DNA from: Vibrio sinaloensis
GTDB taxonomy: Bacteria; Pseudomonadota; Gammaproteobacteria; Enterobacterales; Vibrionaceae
Length of the DNA: 64,000 nt
Direction of reading: 5' to 3'
Assembly: GCF_000808535.1 (NCBI RefSeq)
Contig: NZ_JWLV01000001.1
Span: 744,001-808,000 of the forward strand
Shown here: piece after piece, positions 34,624 to 43,374 of the stretch
How the letters are laid out: every line of letters begins with the position of its first letter
Numbering within the stretch: position 1 is the first letter of the stretch
Translations under genes and position numbers: made by a program
The notes under the pieces: model-generated
What the model was told of the DNA's origin: nothing
The model's input: the letters and a program-made list of their open reading frames with translations, nothing else
The model's database searches: none

Positions 34624-37600
34624 TTAAGAAAAGGTTGCTTGCGTGAAACGGAACAAGTAATGCGGACCACCCGCTTTTGGCCCCGTTCCTGACAACCCTT
34701 GGCCGCCGAATGGTTGAACACCAACAACAGCGCCAACTTGGTCGCGGTTGATGTAGCAGTTACCCACTCGGGCGTGCTTCTCAATCCAGCGATAAGTCGT
34801 CTCGTTACGGCTGTGGATACCCATCGTCAAACCAAATCCAGTGTGATTGATTTGCTCAACAACTTGCGCCAGCTCACTCGCTTTAAAGCGAACGATGTGC
34901 AAGATAGGACCAAATTGCTCCTCTTTCAGGCAAGAGATGTCACGGATTTCAAAGGCACTCGGCGCGACAAAGTCGCCATGCTCATGCTCGTCTGAAAGCG
35001 CTAGCTGAGCGACTTTCTTTTCCGTTGATAACATCAGTTCGATGTGCTTAGTCAACTTCGCTTTGGCCGTTGCGTCGATCACAGGGCCAACATCTGTAGA
35101 GTGAAGGTAAGGCTTACCGACCGAAAGTTCCTGCATCGCGCCTTGGATTAGGGCAACAATGCGATCCGCGATGTCCTCTTGAACATACAGAACACGAAGA
35201 GCACTACAACGTTGACCTGCCGATGCAAACGCAGAGCGAATCACGTCACGAACGACCTGTTCAGGCAGTGCCGTACTGTCGACGATCATCGCGTTCTGAC
35301 CGCCAGTTTCAGCAATAAACGGAACTGGCGCAGCATCACGCTGGGCTAACGTTTGGTTAATGCGCTGAGCGGTTGCCGTTGAGCCAGTAAACGCCACACC
35401 AGCTATCGCAGGGTGAGAAGTAAGTGCAGAGCCAATCTCGGCGCCGCGGCCCGTCAATAGCTGAACAGTGCCCGCAGGGAATCCGGCTTCATGCATTAGC
35501 GCCACAGCGCGAGCGGCAATCAGACTCGTTTGCTCCGCAGGCTTGGCAACGACAGTATTACCCGCGACTAACGCGGCCGTCACTTGGCCAAGGAAAATAG
35601 CCAGCGGGAAGTTCCAAGGGCTGATGCAGACAAACACACCGCGTCCTTGACGTGAAACTTGGCGAGTTTCACCATCAAAGCCTGTAATAGATAATGCCGC
35701 CAACGCGTCGACCTGTTTCGCGTAGTAGCGACAGAAATCCACCGCCTCACGAACTTCGTCGATGCTGTCATGGATGGTTTTTCCTGCTTCCTGATGACAA
35801 AGTGCCACCAGCTCCGCGAGATGTTCCTCAAGCAAATCCGCCAGCTTCTCTAACTTTTCACCACGCTGTTGCGGCGACGTCGTTTGCCAACCCTCAAATG
35901 CAGCATGTGCTCCTTCAATCGCTTCGGAAACATGATCAAGGTTTGCAAAGGCAACCTGACCAACTTCAATTCGGCGATCGTAAGGTGCTTTGACAAGCTC
36001 AACATTGATGTTTTCCTTGATCATGCTTTCGGCATAATCGTGACCATTAATGACTGGAGCCGCCTGCCATTGCTTATCTAGGAAGCGCTCGACTTCCGCT
36101 TCAAACGGTTTCGCTTCACTCTCAATATCAACGTTGACGCCGATTGAGTTCTTGCGCTCAGGGAAAACAGCAGGGGGCAGTGGAATTTGCGTATTGTTCA
36201 GGGTATCGAATGCTTTTAGCATATCCACAGGGTGTTGCGTTAACGACTCGACAGGACATCTTGCATCCACAAGACGATGAACAAAGGAGCTGTTGGCACC
36301 GTTTTCTAGCAGTCGGCGAACCAAGTAAGGCAGTAAATCTTTGTGGCTGCCCACAGGTGCATAGATACGAACTGACTGCTGATAAGCTTCCATCGCATGG
36401 TTGTAGAGCGAATCGCCCATACCGTGTAAACGTTGGAACTCAAAATCTTTGTGTTTAGCCATAACCGCGATAGACGTTACTGTCTGAGCGTTGTGGCTAG
36501 CAAACTGTGGGAAAATATTGCCACGTACATTGTCGCTTAAAAGAAACTTCGCGCAGGCTAAATACGCCACGTCGGTCGCTTCTTTACGCGTGTATACCGG
36601 ATAGTTTGCGTAACCTGCTTGCTGTGACCATTTGATCTCACTATCCCAGTAGGCACCTTTCACTAGACGAAGTGGAATTTGATCGCCCTGCTCTTTCGCC
36701 AGTCCGTTTAACCAGACTAACACCGGTAATGCACGTTTTGAGTACGCTTGAACCACCAAGCCAAACTTACCCCAGCCTTTAACCAGTTCGCTGCGATACA
36801 CTTTCTCGAACAGTTTAAGAGACAACTCCAAACGATCCGCTTCTTCTGCGTCAATCGTGATCGCGACATCTAGCTCAACCGCTCGGCTAAGGAGTTGTTG
36901 TAACGTATCGTACAACTCAGTGAGAACACGCTCTTCATTCGCGACTTCATAACGCGGGTGCAGCGCAGAGAGCTTGATAGATACCGAAGGCGCAGGGCTT
37001 GTTTCAAGGCCGTACTTGTCGCGACCAACGGCTTCGATGGCCATTAAGTAGTCTTTGAAGTACTTATTCGCATCAGCGGTCGTCAATGCCGCTTCACCGA
37101 GCATGTCGTATGAGTAGGTAAAACCTCGGTCGCGATTCGAACGTCCATTTTTCTGCGCTTCTGCAATGCTGCGACCAAGAACAAACTGATGTCCCATCAC
37201 TTTCATGGCTTGATGCATTGCTTTGCGAATCACCGGCTCAGACATTTTGTTGACTAGGCGATTAACCGCACTTACCGGGCTTTGAGCTTCACCCTCAGAA
37301 AGACCAACCACTTTACCGGTTAGCATCAAACCCCAAGTCGAGGCATTCACAAAGACCGAATCTGAATTCTTCAGGTGAGATTTCCAGTCCGCCACTGTCA
37401 GCTTGTCGCGAATCAACGCATCCGCCGTAGCCGCATCCGGAATACGCATTAAGGCTTCTGCCAGACACATCAACAAAATGCCTTCCTGAGTATCAAGGCT
37501 GTATTCAAGCAGCAGTGCGTCGATCATTTGAATCGACTTTTTATCTGCACGAATCGCTTCAATTAACTCAGTGGTTTTTTGGGTAATTTGCGCTTTCTCA

Positions 37601-37743
37601 GCGTCAGTTGGCATCGCCAAAGGCAACAGTTGTTCTAGCCATTGTGATTCGTCCACCATATAAAGTGGCGAGATCAGTGACCAAAGCTTTTCAAGCGGCT
37701 GCTCGACAAACTCAGTGTTCAACACATCAGTTGCTGTAAACAT
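34624..37743 (-). CDS. putA: Bifunctional proline dehydrogenase / P5C dehydrogenase PutA
   Basis: A 1039-residue enzyme oxidising proline to glutamate. The FAD-dependent proline dehydrogenase half (about 195-500) has YDMLGEAALTTADA, LVKGAYWDSEIKW and FASHNAQTV. The aldehyde dehydrogenase half (about 560-1030) has FIAETGGQNAM and the catalytic Cys in ASAGQRCSALRV. It lacks the N-terminal ribbon-helix-helix domain of enteric PutA, so it cannot repress its own operon. It also lacks the C-terminal domain, which the next gene encodes. A GAGG ribosome site precedes the ATG, and the promoter has AraC-type repeats. Confidence 0.96.
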   Translation of the reverse strand: MFTATDVLNTEFVEQPLEKLWSLISPLYMVDESQWLEQLLPLAMPTDAEKAQITQKTTELIEAIRADKKSIQMIDALLLEYSLDTQEGILLMCLAEALMRIPDAATADALIRDKLTVADWKSHLKNSDSVFVNASTWGLMLTGKVVGLSEGEAQSPVSAVNRLVNKMSEPVIRKAMHQAMKVMGHQFVLGRSIAEAQKNGRSNRDRGFTYSYDMLGEAALTTADANKYFKDYLMAIEAVGRDKYGLETSPAPSVSIKLSALHPRYEVANEERVLTELYDTLQQLLSRAVELDVAITIDAEEADRLELSLKLFEKVYRSELVKGWGKFGLVVQAYSKRALPVLVWLNGLAKEQGDQIPLRLVKGAYWDSEIKWSQQAGYANYPVYTRKEATDVAYLACAKFLLSDNVRGNIFPQFASHNAQTVTSIAVMAKHKDFEFQRLHGMGDSLYNHAMEAYQQSVRIYAPVGSHKDLLPYLVRRLLENGANSSFVHRLVDARCPVESLTQHPVDMLKAFDTLNNTQIPLPPAVFPERKNSIGVNVDIESEAKPFEAEVERFLDKQWQAAPVINGHDYAESMIKENINVELVKAPYDRRIEVGQVAFANLDHVSEAIEGAHAAFEGWQTTSPQQRGEKLEKLADLLEEHLAELVALCHQEAGKTIHDSIDEVREAVDFCRYYAKQVDALAALSITGFDGETRQVSRQGRGVFVCISPWNFPLAIFLGQVTAALVAGNTVVAKPAEQTSLIAARAVALMHEAGFPAGTVQLLTGRGAEIGSALTSHPAIAGVAFTGSTATAQRINQTLAQRDAAPVPFIAETGGQNAMIVDSTALPEQVVRDVIRSAFASAGQRCSALRVLYVQEDIADRIVALIQGAMQELSVGKPYLHSTDVGPVIDATAKAKLTKHIELMLSTEKKVAQLALSDEHEHGDFVAPSAFEIRDISCLKEEQFGPILHIVRFKASELAQVVEQINHTGFGLTMGIHSRNETTYRWIEKHARVGNCYINRDQVGAVVGVQPFGGQGLSGTGPKAGGPHYLFRFTQATFS

Positions 37744-37803
37744 GCGTTTTCCTCAATCTCACACCTGACAATCGATCAGGTTTCCTACAATGGCATGCAG
37801 TGT

Positions 37804-37832
37804 ATTTTGAGCGTGAGAGGAATACTTGTCAA
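37804..37832 (-). promoter_or_regulatory. putA promoter
   Basis: On the minus strand -35 TTGACA (37832-37827), a 17-base spacer and -10 CAAAAT (37809-37804). The start point would be near 37797, giving a leader of about 54 bases. Confidence 0.55.
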
Positions 37833-37859
37833 AAACTCCGAGCTTTTTGCTAAAAACTC
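37828..37859 (-). promoter_or_regulatory. Direct repeats overlapping the putA -35 box, candidate AraC-family site
   Basis: GAGTTTTTAGC (37859-37849) and GAGTTTTTGAC (37838-37828) are 21 bp apart, two helical turns, and the inner copy overlaps the -35 TTGACA. AraC-family activators bind such direct repeats. The divergent-side neighbour is an AraC-type gene, so control of putA by it is inferred. An extra dyad (CTGTTTTT and AAAAACAG) lies just upstream at 37859-37883. Confidence 0.5.
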
Positions 37860-37930
37860 TGTTTTTTAACAAAACAAAAACAGAATCACACCAAATTAAG
37901 CAATATTATATTCGGTTTGTGCTTGCAGTT

Positions 37931-38746
37931 TTAACCAATTCTTTTCTTATAGGCTGAAGGTGAAATACCTTGAAGACGAGAAAAAGTGTGCGTGAAAGTA
38001 CTTTGCCCTGAGAATCCCGTAAGCTCTGCCACTTGTCCGAGTGATAGGTTACCCTGCGCAATAAGCTGTTTCGCCATATCAATACGTTTGCTCAGCACAT
38101 ATTGGTGTGGCGTAATCCCCATTTGCTCCTTGAACAGATTGTGAAACTGACTTTCACCGAGGAAGACACTGCCCGCTAACTGAGCGACACTGATTTTCTG
38201 GCTCAAATGCTGCTCGATGTAGCGGTCAATCGCATCGAGATCAAAACGGGACTCTTTTCGCAACGTTTCAAAAGAAGACATGTGACGATGCAGTAATGCA
38301 ATTACCGTGTCATTGCAAGCACGGCTTAACAGCAAATCCTCAGGACTGGACTGCATCTCTAGCACCAGCATCTGGATGAGTTTTTGAATCTGACCATCGA
38401 GCTGAAAGTAAGTGTCACGATCATTGAGCTCATTGAGCTTTTGAAGCATTAATGGGTCGTCATCACTCGCTATAGGCATATTGAGAACCAAGATATCGGA
38501 TTGACCGACAACCCCGCCAAATGCATGCCCTGATCCGGAAGTCACCACGCAACCTTGGCCGGGGCCAACATAGTTACCCTGCCCATTGACTTCAAATTCC
38601 GCTTGCCCCTTTAGCCCTATCACAATTTGCGTGTAGCTGTGGTCATGACACTCCATGTAAGAAGGGAGAGTCACCAATTCTGCCGGTTTCGGTGACAACT
38701 TATTGGCAGCATCGGGCGTGATGAGGGGTTTAGGAGGTAGATGCAT
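37931..38746 (-). CDS. AraC-family regulator, probable proline-utilisation activator
   Basis: About 271 residues when started at ATG 38746 (MHLPPKPLIT); the frame stays open upstream to 38944, but the added 66 residues look non-coding. An N-terminal cupin (about 25-120, with MECHDHSYTQIVIGLKGQAEF) is followed by two C-terminal helix-turn-helix motifs (ISVAQLAGSVFLGESQFHNLFKE and LGQVAELTGFSGQSTFTHTF regions). It precedes putA on the same strand, and AraC-type repeats sit in the putA promoter. The inducer is unproven, though proline is the natural guess. The ribosome site is weak. Confidence 0.85.
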   Translation of the reverse strand: MHLPPKPLITPDAANKLSPKPAELVTLPSYMECHDHSYTQIVIGLKGQAEFEVNGQGNYVGPGQGCVVTSGSGHAFGGVVGQSDILVLNMPIASDDDPLMLQKLNELNDRDTYFQLDGQIQKLIQMLVLEMQSSPEDLLLSRACNDTVIALLHRHMSSFETLRKESRFDLDAIDRYIEQHLSQKISVAQLAGSVFLGESQFHNLFKEQMGITPHQYVLSKRIDMAKQLIAQGNLSLGQVAELTGFSGQSTFTHTFSRLQGISPSAYKKRIG

Positions 38747-39257
38747 AGAACACCACACAAATAGGACGGTCAGTAAGCAAATGGTATAACAAAATCGCGA
38801 AGATTCGAAATCCCTATCATCGAATACCAAATCAAATGCATAAAGCCTGACCGTTCTTTTCTTTGCAAATCGATAGCTTAGAAGAGAAATCAACAAAATC
38901 TTCCTCACCGGAAGAATGATCAAGTGCACATAATTTACGGTCAATGTGCCTTCTATCCATTAACTGATTTCCAGATTCGAATTTGCCACTTGAATATTTC
39001 TTTAATACTCACAGAATGGTTCGACGACTTTCCTGATTTTCTAGAAACTTGTGTTAGAATCGCAGGCTGAGTTTAGCCAAGAGTGCTAAAAAGGACGAAT
39101 CGATATCTCTGAAAGGCAAACGTGCAAAGGAGTGTCAATTGTTTGTCTTAAACATCTATCTGTCCGCTGGCTGTGGTTGTCTATTCAACATTCACGCCCC
39201 ATAAAGCAGACTGAGTTTTGAGATTAGTGTATTAAACATTATATGTTGCAGGGACTT
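38747..39257. other. Divergent region between AraC regulator and PEGA gene
   Basis: About 510 bp. No confident gene. A 20-codon TTG-initiated ORF with two Cys follows an AAGGAG at about 39127-39132, but this may be chance. TAGAAT at 39054-39059 could be a -10 box for the PEGA gene. Confidence 0.4.
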
Positions 39258-40352
39258 ATGAACAAACGTCGCCTCCCAGCGCTTCTACTAGCGCTAACCC
39301 CTTTTTGGGTTTCGACTTCAATATTTGCGGAAGAATCTGCCCCGTCAGACCCTGTTGCCGCAATAGAAATCAAGATAAAGCAAAAAGAATCTGAACTTGA
39401 TTCCGTGACCAATGAAGTCAGTGCGGAAACAGAACAGTTAAGACAGCTACAAAGTGAAAAAAATCGCTTGAAGCGTGCAGAGCAAGAGCTGATCGTGAAA
39501 CGAGACCGCGCAAAAGCCGCTCTGGATACGCAATATACCCGATTGCTTGAAGACCCAGGCTTGGACTTAGCGTCGTACCAAAATGAGTACCGCCAATCAT
39601 GGGCTGCGGTAAAAGAGACCCAGCAAGCACAGCTTGAGAATAGACAAGCGATCGCCGAGAGCGAAATGCGCGTAGCTTCTATCAATCAAAAACACGCCCG
39701 TTTGAAATCTGAATTTTCATACTTGAAAGAGCAAAAGGTAGACGCGCGTGTCAAACGTTTAGATCGTGAACTGCGTGACAGCAGTGTGCTTGAGACAAGT
39801 TACACAACAACCTGTTCGGCGACCATGACGTTGGGTGAGTGTTCAAACCAAGGTCAATACCTTACTAAGCAAAAAGCCGTAAAGATTTTCAAATCGCAGC
39901 TGCTTGATGGTGTCACTGAGTCCCACACAGCGAAAGAAAACGCTAAAGATGTTCAGCTCAATGTCATCGTGCAAGAGTCTCAAGTGATCCGTTCAAGCTT
40001 TGAAGGCACGAATCAGTACTTCACCCAAATCCAAGCTCAGCTGCGCGCTCGTCCAGACAAAAGCACAGCGTGTAAGCTACTTAACGTCTCGACTCGATAC
40101 TGCCTTAAAAACGCCAAGAAAAAGGATAAGAAAATCGACAAGAGTTGGGTAAACGTGACTGTTCGCTCTGACCAATACGACGATTCTGTGACCATCAACG
40201 GCATCAGTTACGGCAGCACACCGGTTGAAGTCGTCCTACCAAAAGGTCAGCACCAAGTGACGGTATCGAAGAATGGTTTCCAATCCTACAATCGGATCAT
40301 TACCATCAATTCGAACGATACCGTGTGGGTGAAACTGCGTCCTAACGGATAA
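39258..40352 (+). CDS. Secreted coiled-coil/PEGA-domain protein
   Basis: About 364 residues from ATG 39258 (MNKRRLPALL); an ATG at 39243 lies 15 bases upstream. A signal peptide (ending IFA) is followed by a long coiled coil (about 35-180). Next comes a domain with two Cys pairs (CSATMTLGEC and CKLLNVSTRYC), then a C-terminal PEGA domain (INGISYGSTPVEVVLPKGQH). All parts match the first 370 residues of the next gene, so the two arose by duplication. It is periplasmic or surface-bound with unknown function. It lies upstream of vqmRA and the lap genes. Confidence 0.75.
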   Translation: MNKRRLPALLLALTPFWVSTSIFAEESAPSDPVAAIEIKIKQKESELDSVTNEVSAETEQLRQLQSEKNRLKRAEQELIVKRDRAKAALDTQYTRLLEDPGLDLASYQNEYRQSWAAVKETQQAQLENRQAIAESEMRVASINQKHARLKSEFSYLKEQKVDARVKRLDRELRDSSVLETSYTTTCSATMTLGECSNQGQYLTKQKAVKIFKSQLLDGVTESHTAKENAKDVQLNVIVQESQVIRSSFEGTNQYFTQIQAQLRARPDKSTACKLLNVSTRYCLKNAKKKDKKIDKSWVNVTVRSDQYDDSVTINGISYGSTPVEVVLPKGQHQVTVSKNGFQSYNRIITINSNDTVWVKLRPNG

Positions 40353-40391
40353 TATTGAGTAAAAGACCAACACAATTCACAAAGATGAGTA

Positions 40392-40449
40392 AAAACGCCA
40401 CTTTGATTCTCAGTTATCTAATGATAATTTGAGACCAAAGTGGCGTTTT
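40392..40449 (+). terminator. Long three-part hairpin between the PEGA paralogues
   Basis: Outer stem AAAACGCCACTTTG/CAAAGTGGCGTTTT (14 bp), middle stem TCTCA/TGAGA and inner stem TTATC/GATAA. The 3' arm ends TTTTC. It may terminate or attenuate between the two genes; the stacked shape is unusual for a simple terminator. Confidence 0.6.
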
Positions 40450-40499
40450 CGTTTAGAATGAGCCAATTAACTTAATTTTTTGGATGTAGAAGAAAGACA

Positions 40500-42326
40500 A
40501 TGCGATTCGGTTTCTCGACCCTTTTGCTAGCATTATCTCCGACCTTGATGGCGTCGTATGCTCAAGCACAAGAAACGCCAACATCATTGATGGAAATCGA
40601 TGACCAGATTTTTACTAAACATTCGGAGTTAGTGACTTTTGAGCAGTTCAGGGATGGACAACAAGAGCTCGTTAATCAGCAGCAGAGTGAAATAAAGCGC
40701 CTCAAGGCTGAAGCTGCGACTCTAGCGGCAAAATTCGAGGATGCAAAAGTTAAACTCAAGCGCGACTACGAGCGCATGATTAATGATCCCAACATCGATA
40801 TTGCCGCTTCTCAAGCCGCCTACCAAAACGCGTGGCAAAGTGTTAAAGACAATCAAGATCAAACGCTATCAGCGCAGCATCGTCTTGCTGAGCTCGAAGC
40901 GGATCTTGTCACTAAGCAAGCAGAAATCAAAACCATCAAGCGTTTGATTGAAAACCTTGAAACCGCCAAATATCGCGCTCGTGCAGAACGCTTGGCGCAA
41001 GAGCTAAACCAACATAAAAAGATTTCCGTCAGTTTCACCAACCGCTGTGCTGACTCGATGACATTTGCTCAATGTGAAAGCCAAACCAAAGAGCTGGCGC
41101 TGCAAAAAGCCGTCAAAGAGTTTCGCTTGTCACTGTTAGAGAAACTTTCTGAAACCAATGTTGTAAAAGCTAACCTGCACAAAGCGTCTATCAACATCCA
41201 CGTTCTCGATCATCAAACGCTTGAAAGCGGCTTCCAAGATGGAATGCGTTACAGAAGCTTGATGGACGTCGAAATGGAGTCTCGCCCAGATAAAAGTACC
41301 GCTTGCCGCCTGCTGGATCTTGATAAGCAATACTGCCTATCTAAAGGGCAAAGCAATGGCAATAACGCGGCAGTACAACAGGAAGTGGCGTGGGTGAACG
41401 TGTCAGTTCGCTCAAACTTGTACGATGATAACGTCTTGATTGATGGTGTATCCTACGGTTCAACCCCCGTAGAGGTCATGCTACCTATTGGCGAACACAC
41501 AATTTTAGTTGAGAAAGAAGGTTACTACCCATTCAGCAAAAGTGTTGAAGTGGGCTCTGACTTCGCAATTCGTGCTGAGCTAAAAGAGAGAACCAACCAA
41601 CCGAGATCGGGAGACAAGTTTGCCGACTCTCTCGCCAATGACACCAAAGCTCCAGAGATGATTACCGTATTGAAAGGCCAATACCTTGTCGGTCAAAATG
41701 CAGCAGAGCGCGTTAACCTTGATCATGCTTTCGGTATCGGTGCAACGCCTGTTACTGTTAATCAGTTTAAGTTTTTTGTCGAACAAACCAACTATAAAAC
41801 GGATGCGGAGCTGAAAAACACCTGTACTGCATTGATTGATGGCGAGGTAACGCCACTATCAAAAAGCAGTTGGAAAAATCCTGGCTTTAAACAGTACCCG
41901 AACTCACCGGTGGTGTGTGTCAGCCAGAATGACGCGAAATCCTATGCCAAGTGGCTAAGTAAACAGACGGGAGCCAAATATCGTCTGCCAACGGCACAAG
42001 AGTGGGAAATTGCAGCTCGAGCCGGAAGCCAAACCAAATACTGGTGGGGCAACACATTCGAAACCGGTAAGGCAAACACCGGCTGGAGTGGGACTCCTTG
42101 GTCTAATGTGAGTACCGCACCAGTCAGTGCATTCGCGCCAAACAAACTGGGTATGTACGATGCAGTGGGCAACGTATGGCAATGGACCAACGGCTCAAGT
42201 GGTATCGCCAAAGGTGGTGCATGGAACTTTTCGCCTGAAATGGCCGCCGCCGATCAGCAGTTGATTCTTTCAACGTTTACCGCATCTAACTACCTCGGCT
42301 TCCGAGTTGTGCGTGAATTAAACTAA
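40500..42326 (+). CDS. Coiled-coil/PEGA protein fused to a SUMF1 (FGE-like) domain
   Basis: A 608-residue protein. The signal peptide (ending AQA), coiled coil, Cys-pair domain and PEGA domain (IDGVSYGSTPVEVMLPIGEH) repeat the layout of the preceding gene. From about residue 390 a SUMF1/formylglycine-generating fold follows, with YRLPTAQEWEIAARAG, MYDAVGNVWQWTNG and GGAWNFSP, ending GFRVVREL. True formylglycine enzymes use a Cys pair after the GGS/A turn; here the stretch has none (GGAWNFSPEMAAADQ), so sulfatase activation is unlikely. The fold probably binds a ligand or partner. It ends just before the VqmA operator. Confidence 0.8.
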   Translation: MRFGFSTLLLALSPTLMASYAQAQETPTSLMEIDDQIFTKHSELVTFEQFRDGQQELVNQQQSEIKRLKAEAATLAAKFEDAKVKLKRDYERMINDPNIDIAASQAAYQNAWQSVKDNQDQTLSAQHRLAELEADLVTKQAEIKTIKRLIENLETAKYRARAERLAQELNQHKKISVSFTNRCADSMTFAQCESQTKELALQKAVKEFRLSLLEKLSETNVVKANLHKASINIHVLDHQTLESGFQDGMRYRSLMDVEMESRPDKSTACRLLDLDKQYCLSKGQSNGNNAAVQQEVAWVNVSVRSNLYDDNVLIDGVSYGSTPVEVMLPIGEHTILVEKEGYYPFSKSVEVGSDFAIRAELKERTNQPRSGDKFADSLANDTKAPEMITVLKGQYLVGQNAAERVNLDHAFGIGATPVTVNQFKFFVEQTNYKTDAELKNTCTALIDGEVTPLSKSSWKNPGFKQYPNSPVVCVSQNDAKSYAKWLSKQTGAKYRLPTAQEWEIAARAGSQTKYWWGNTFETGKANTGWSGTPWSNVSTAPVSAFAPNKLGMYDAVGNVWQWTNGSSGIAKGGAWNFSPEMAAADQQLILSTFTASNYLGFRVVRELN

Positions 42327-42349
42327 CACACTTCACTCAAACACGAGTA

Positions 42350-42368
42350 AGGGGGGGATTTCCCCCCT
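42350..42368. promoter_or_regulatory. VqmA operator of the vqmR promoter
   Basis: AGGGGGGGATTTCCCCCCT. The V. cholerae VqmA site, as I recall it, is AGGGGGGATTTCCCCCCT; this copy has one extra G. It lies about 60 bp before the predicted vqmR start and 24 bp past the preceding stop. It may also fold as a terminator (GGGGGG/CCCCCC then TTTTTT) for the SUMF1 gene. Confidence 0.82.
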
Positions 42369-42409
42369 TTTTTGTTCCCGCGTACTAAGTAAAATGTCTA
42401 TAGAGTCAA

Positions 42410-42581
42410 TCTAATGCCAAATCTGTGCTAGCGAAATATTCCGCCAATTACAGAAACGGCTTTTAGGTCGCTCGGTATCTATTGATACGTCTATTCCAGC
42501 TAATATTGGCAATAGAACCTCTTCTACACGTCGACAAGAGTCATCTTGTGTTTGCCAGTCACTCTGTGTCTGGCATTTTTT
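42410..42581 (+). ncRNA. vqmR: VqmR small regulatory RNA
   Basis: No ORF fills the gap between the VqmA operator and vqmA, and the stretch ends in a Rho-independent terminator at 42553-42581: GCCAG-t-CAC, loop TCT, GTG-t-CTGGC, then six T. In V. cholerae, VqmA with the autoinducer DPO activates the VqmR sRNA from exactly this position, and VqmR represses vpsT and other targets through Hfq-dependent pairing. The 5' end is an estimate: a TATA-like -10 lies at 42397-42404, giving an RNA of about 160-175 bases. Confidence 0.8.
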
Positions 42582-42644
42582 ATTCCTTTGCAACAGGGCC
42601 TTAAGCTAGAATCTCAGGGTTGCTCTATGAGGTGCATATAAGAA

Positions 42645-43355
42645 GTGAGTCCGCATTTAGTCTCCTTATTTAATCAGTTACCCGGATACTGGGGATGCAA
42701 AGACCAGAACTCCGTGTTTGTTTACGCAAATCTTGCCTACGCTCAACTTGTCGGTTTGGAAAGTCCTGATCAGTGTATCGGTCTAAGCGATCATGAGATC
42801 CCTAGCCCAACATCACGCTGTGCGGAAGATTTTCGTAGCCAAGACATCTATGTAATGGAACATCGCACCAGTCTAAAGGTGCTCGATATCCATCCTTATC
42901 CGGATGGGCGGTGGCGAGCTCATATTTTTATCAAAACGCCTTGGTACAACGAACTGGGTGAAGTGCAAGGGTCGATATTTTATGGGCAAGATTTGTCAGA
43001 CACGGCAATTTTGGAGGTCGGGCACTGGATATGTCGTGCAACGGGATTATCAGACGACTCAATGCTGTCGTTAAAGAGCCCTCAAACAGAACTGCCTCTT
43101 AAACTTTCTCCTCGAGAATCAGAAGCATTGTTCTTGCTACTGTACGGGAAAAAGCCAAACTACATTGCAAAAGTGATGAACATTTCGATTAAAACGTTAG
43201 AAAGTCATGTCGCGCGGTTAAGAGCAAAGTTTGGCGCGCATACCAAAGCGCAATTAATCGATCTTGCCTTAGAGAGAGGATTCGGCTCTCAAATACCGCA
43301 TACTTTGTTGAGAAAACAGATTTCGGTGGCGCTCAATACAGAATACGCCGCATAA
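42645..43355 (+). CDS. vqmA: Quorum-sensing receptor/regulator VqmA
   Basis: A 236-residue protein starting at GTG with GAGGTG 10 bases upstream. An N-terminal PAS domain (about 8-120: QLPGYWGCKD, FVYANLAYAQLVG, LKVLDIHPYPDGRWRAHIF) would bind 3,5-dimethylpyrazin-2-ol. A C-terminal LuxR-type helix-turn-helix (about 150-215: LSPRESEALFLLLYGKKPNYIAK) would bind the G6/C6 dyad upstream of vqmR. Placement between vqmR and pdxH matches V. cholerae VCA1078-VCA1079. The gene's 3' end is within a hairpin shared with convergent pdxH. Confidence 0.88.
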   Translation: MSPHLVSLFNQLPGYWGCKDQNSVFVYANLAYAQLVGLESPDQCIGLSDHEIPSPTSRCAEDFRSQDIYVMEHRTSLKVLDIHPYPDGRWRAHIFIKTPWYNELGEVQGSIFYGQDLSDTAILEVGHWICRATGLSDDSMLSLKSPQTELPLKLSPRESEALFLLLYGKKPNYIAKVMNISIKTLESHVARLRAKFGAHTKAQLIDLALERGFGSQIPHTLLRKQISVALNTEYAA

Positions 43356-43365
43356 GCGGCGTATT
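43342..43365. terminator. Hairpin at the vqmA/pdxH convergent ends
   Basis: AATACGCCGC, loop ATAA, GCGGCGTATT, then TTC. The vqmA stop codon lies in the loop region. Likely a bidirectional terminator for the two convergent genes. Confidence 0.55.
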
Positions 43366-43374
43366 TTCAATGCA

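Noticed and set aside
38747..38944. N-terminal extension of the AraC regulator
   Set aside because: The composition is unlike the family, and the cupin begins shortly after ATG 38746.
39100..39180. Sequence AAGGCAAACGTGCAAAG resembling parts of a c-di-GMP-I (GEMM) riboswitch
   Set aside because: The internal stem that separates the AAAC and GCAAAG elements is missing, and no tetraloop-receptor pair is seen.
39127..39200. 20-codon TTG-initiated ORF with two Cys after AAGGAG
   Set aside because: It is very short, has a rare start and no recognisable features; chance is likely.
42349..42369. G-run/C-run dyad as only a terminator for the SUMF1 gene
   Set aside because: The sequence almost equals the VqmA operator and lies ahead of vqmRA; termination may be a second role.
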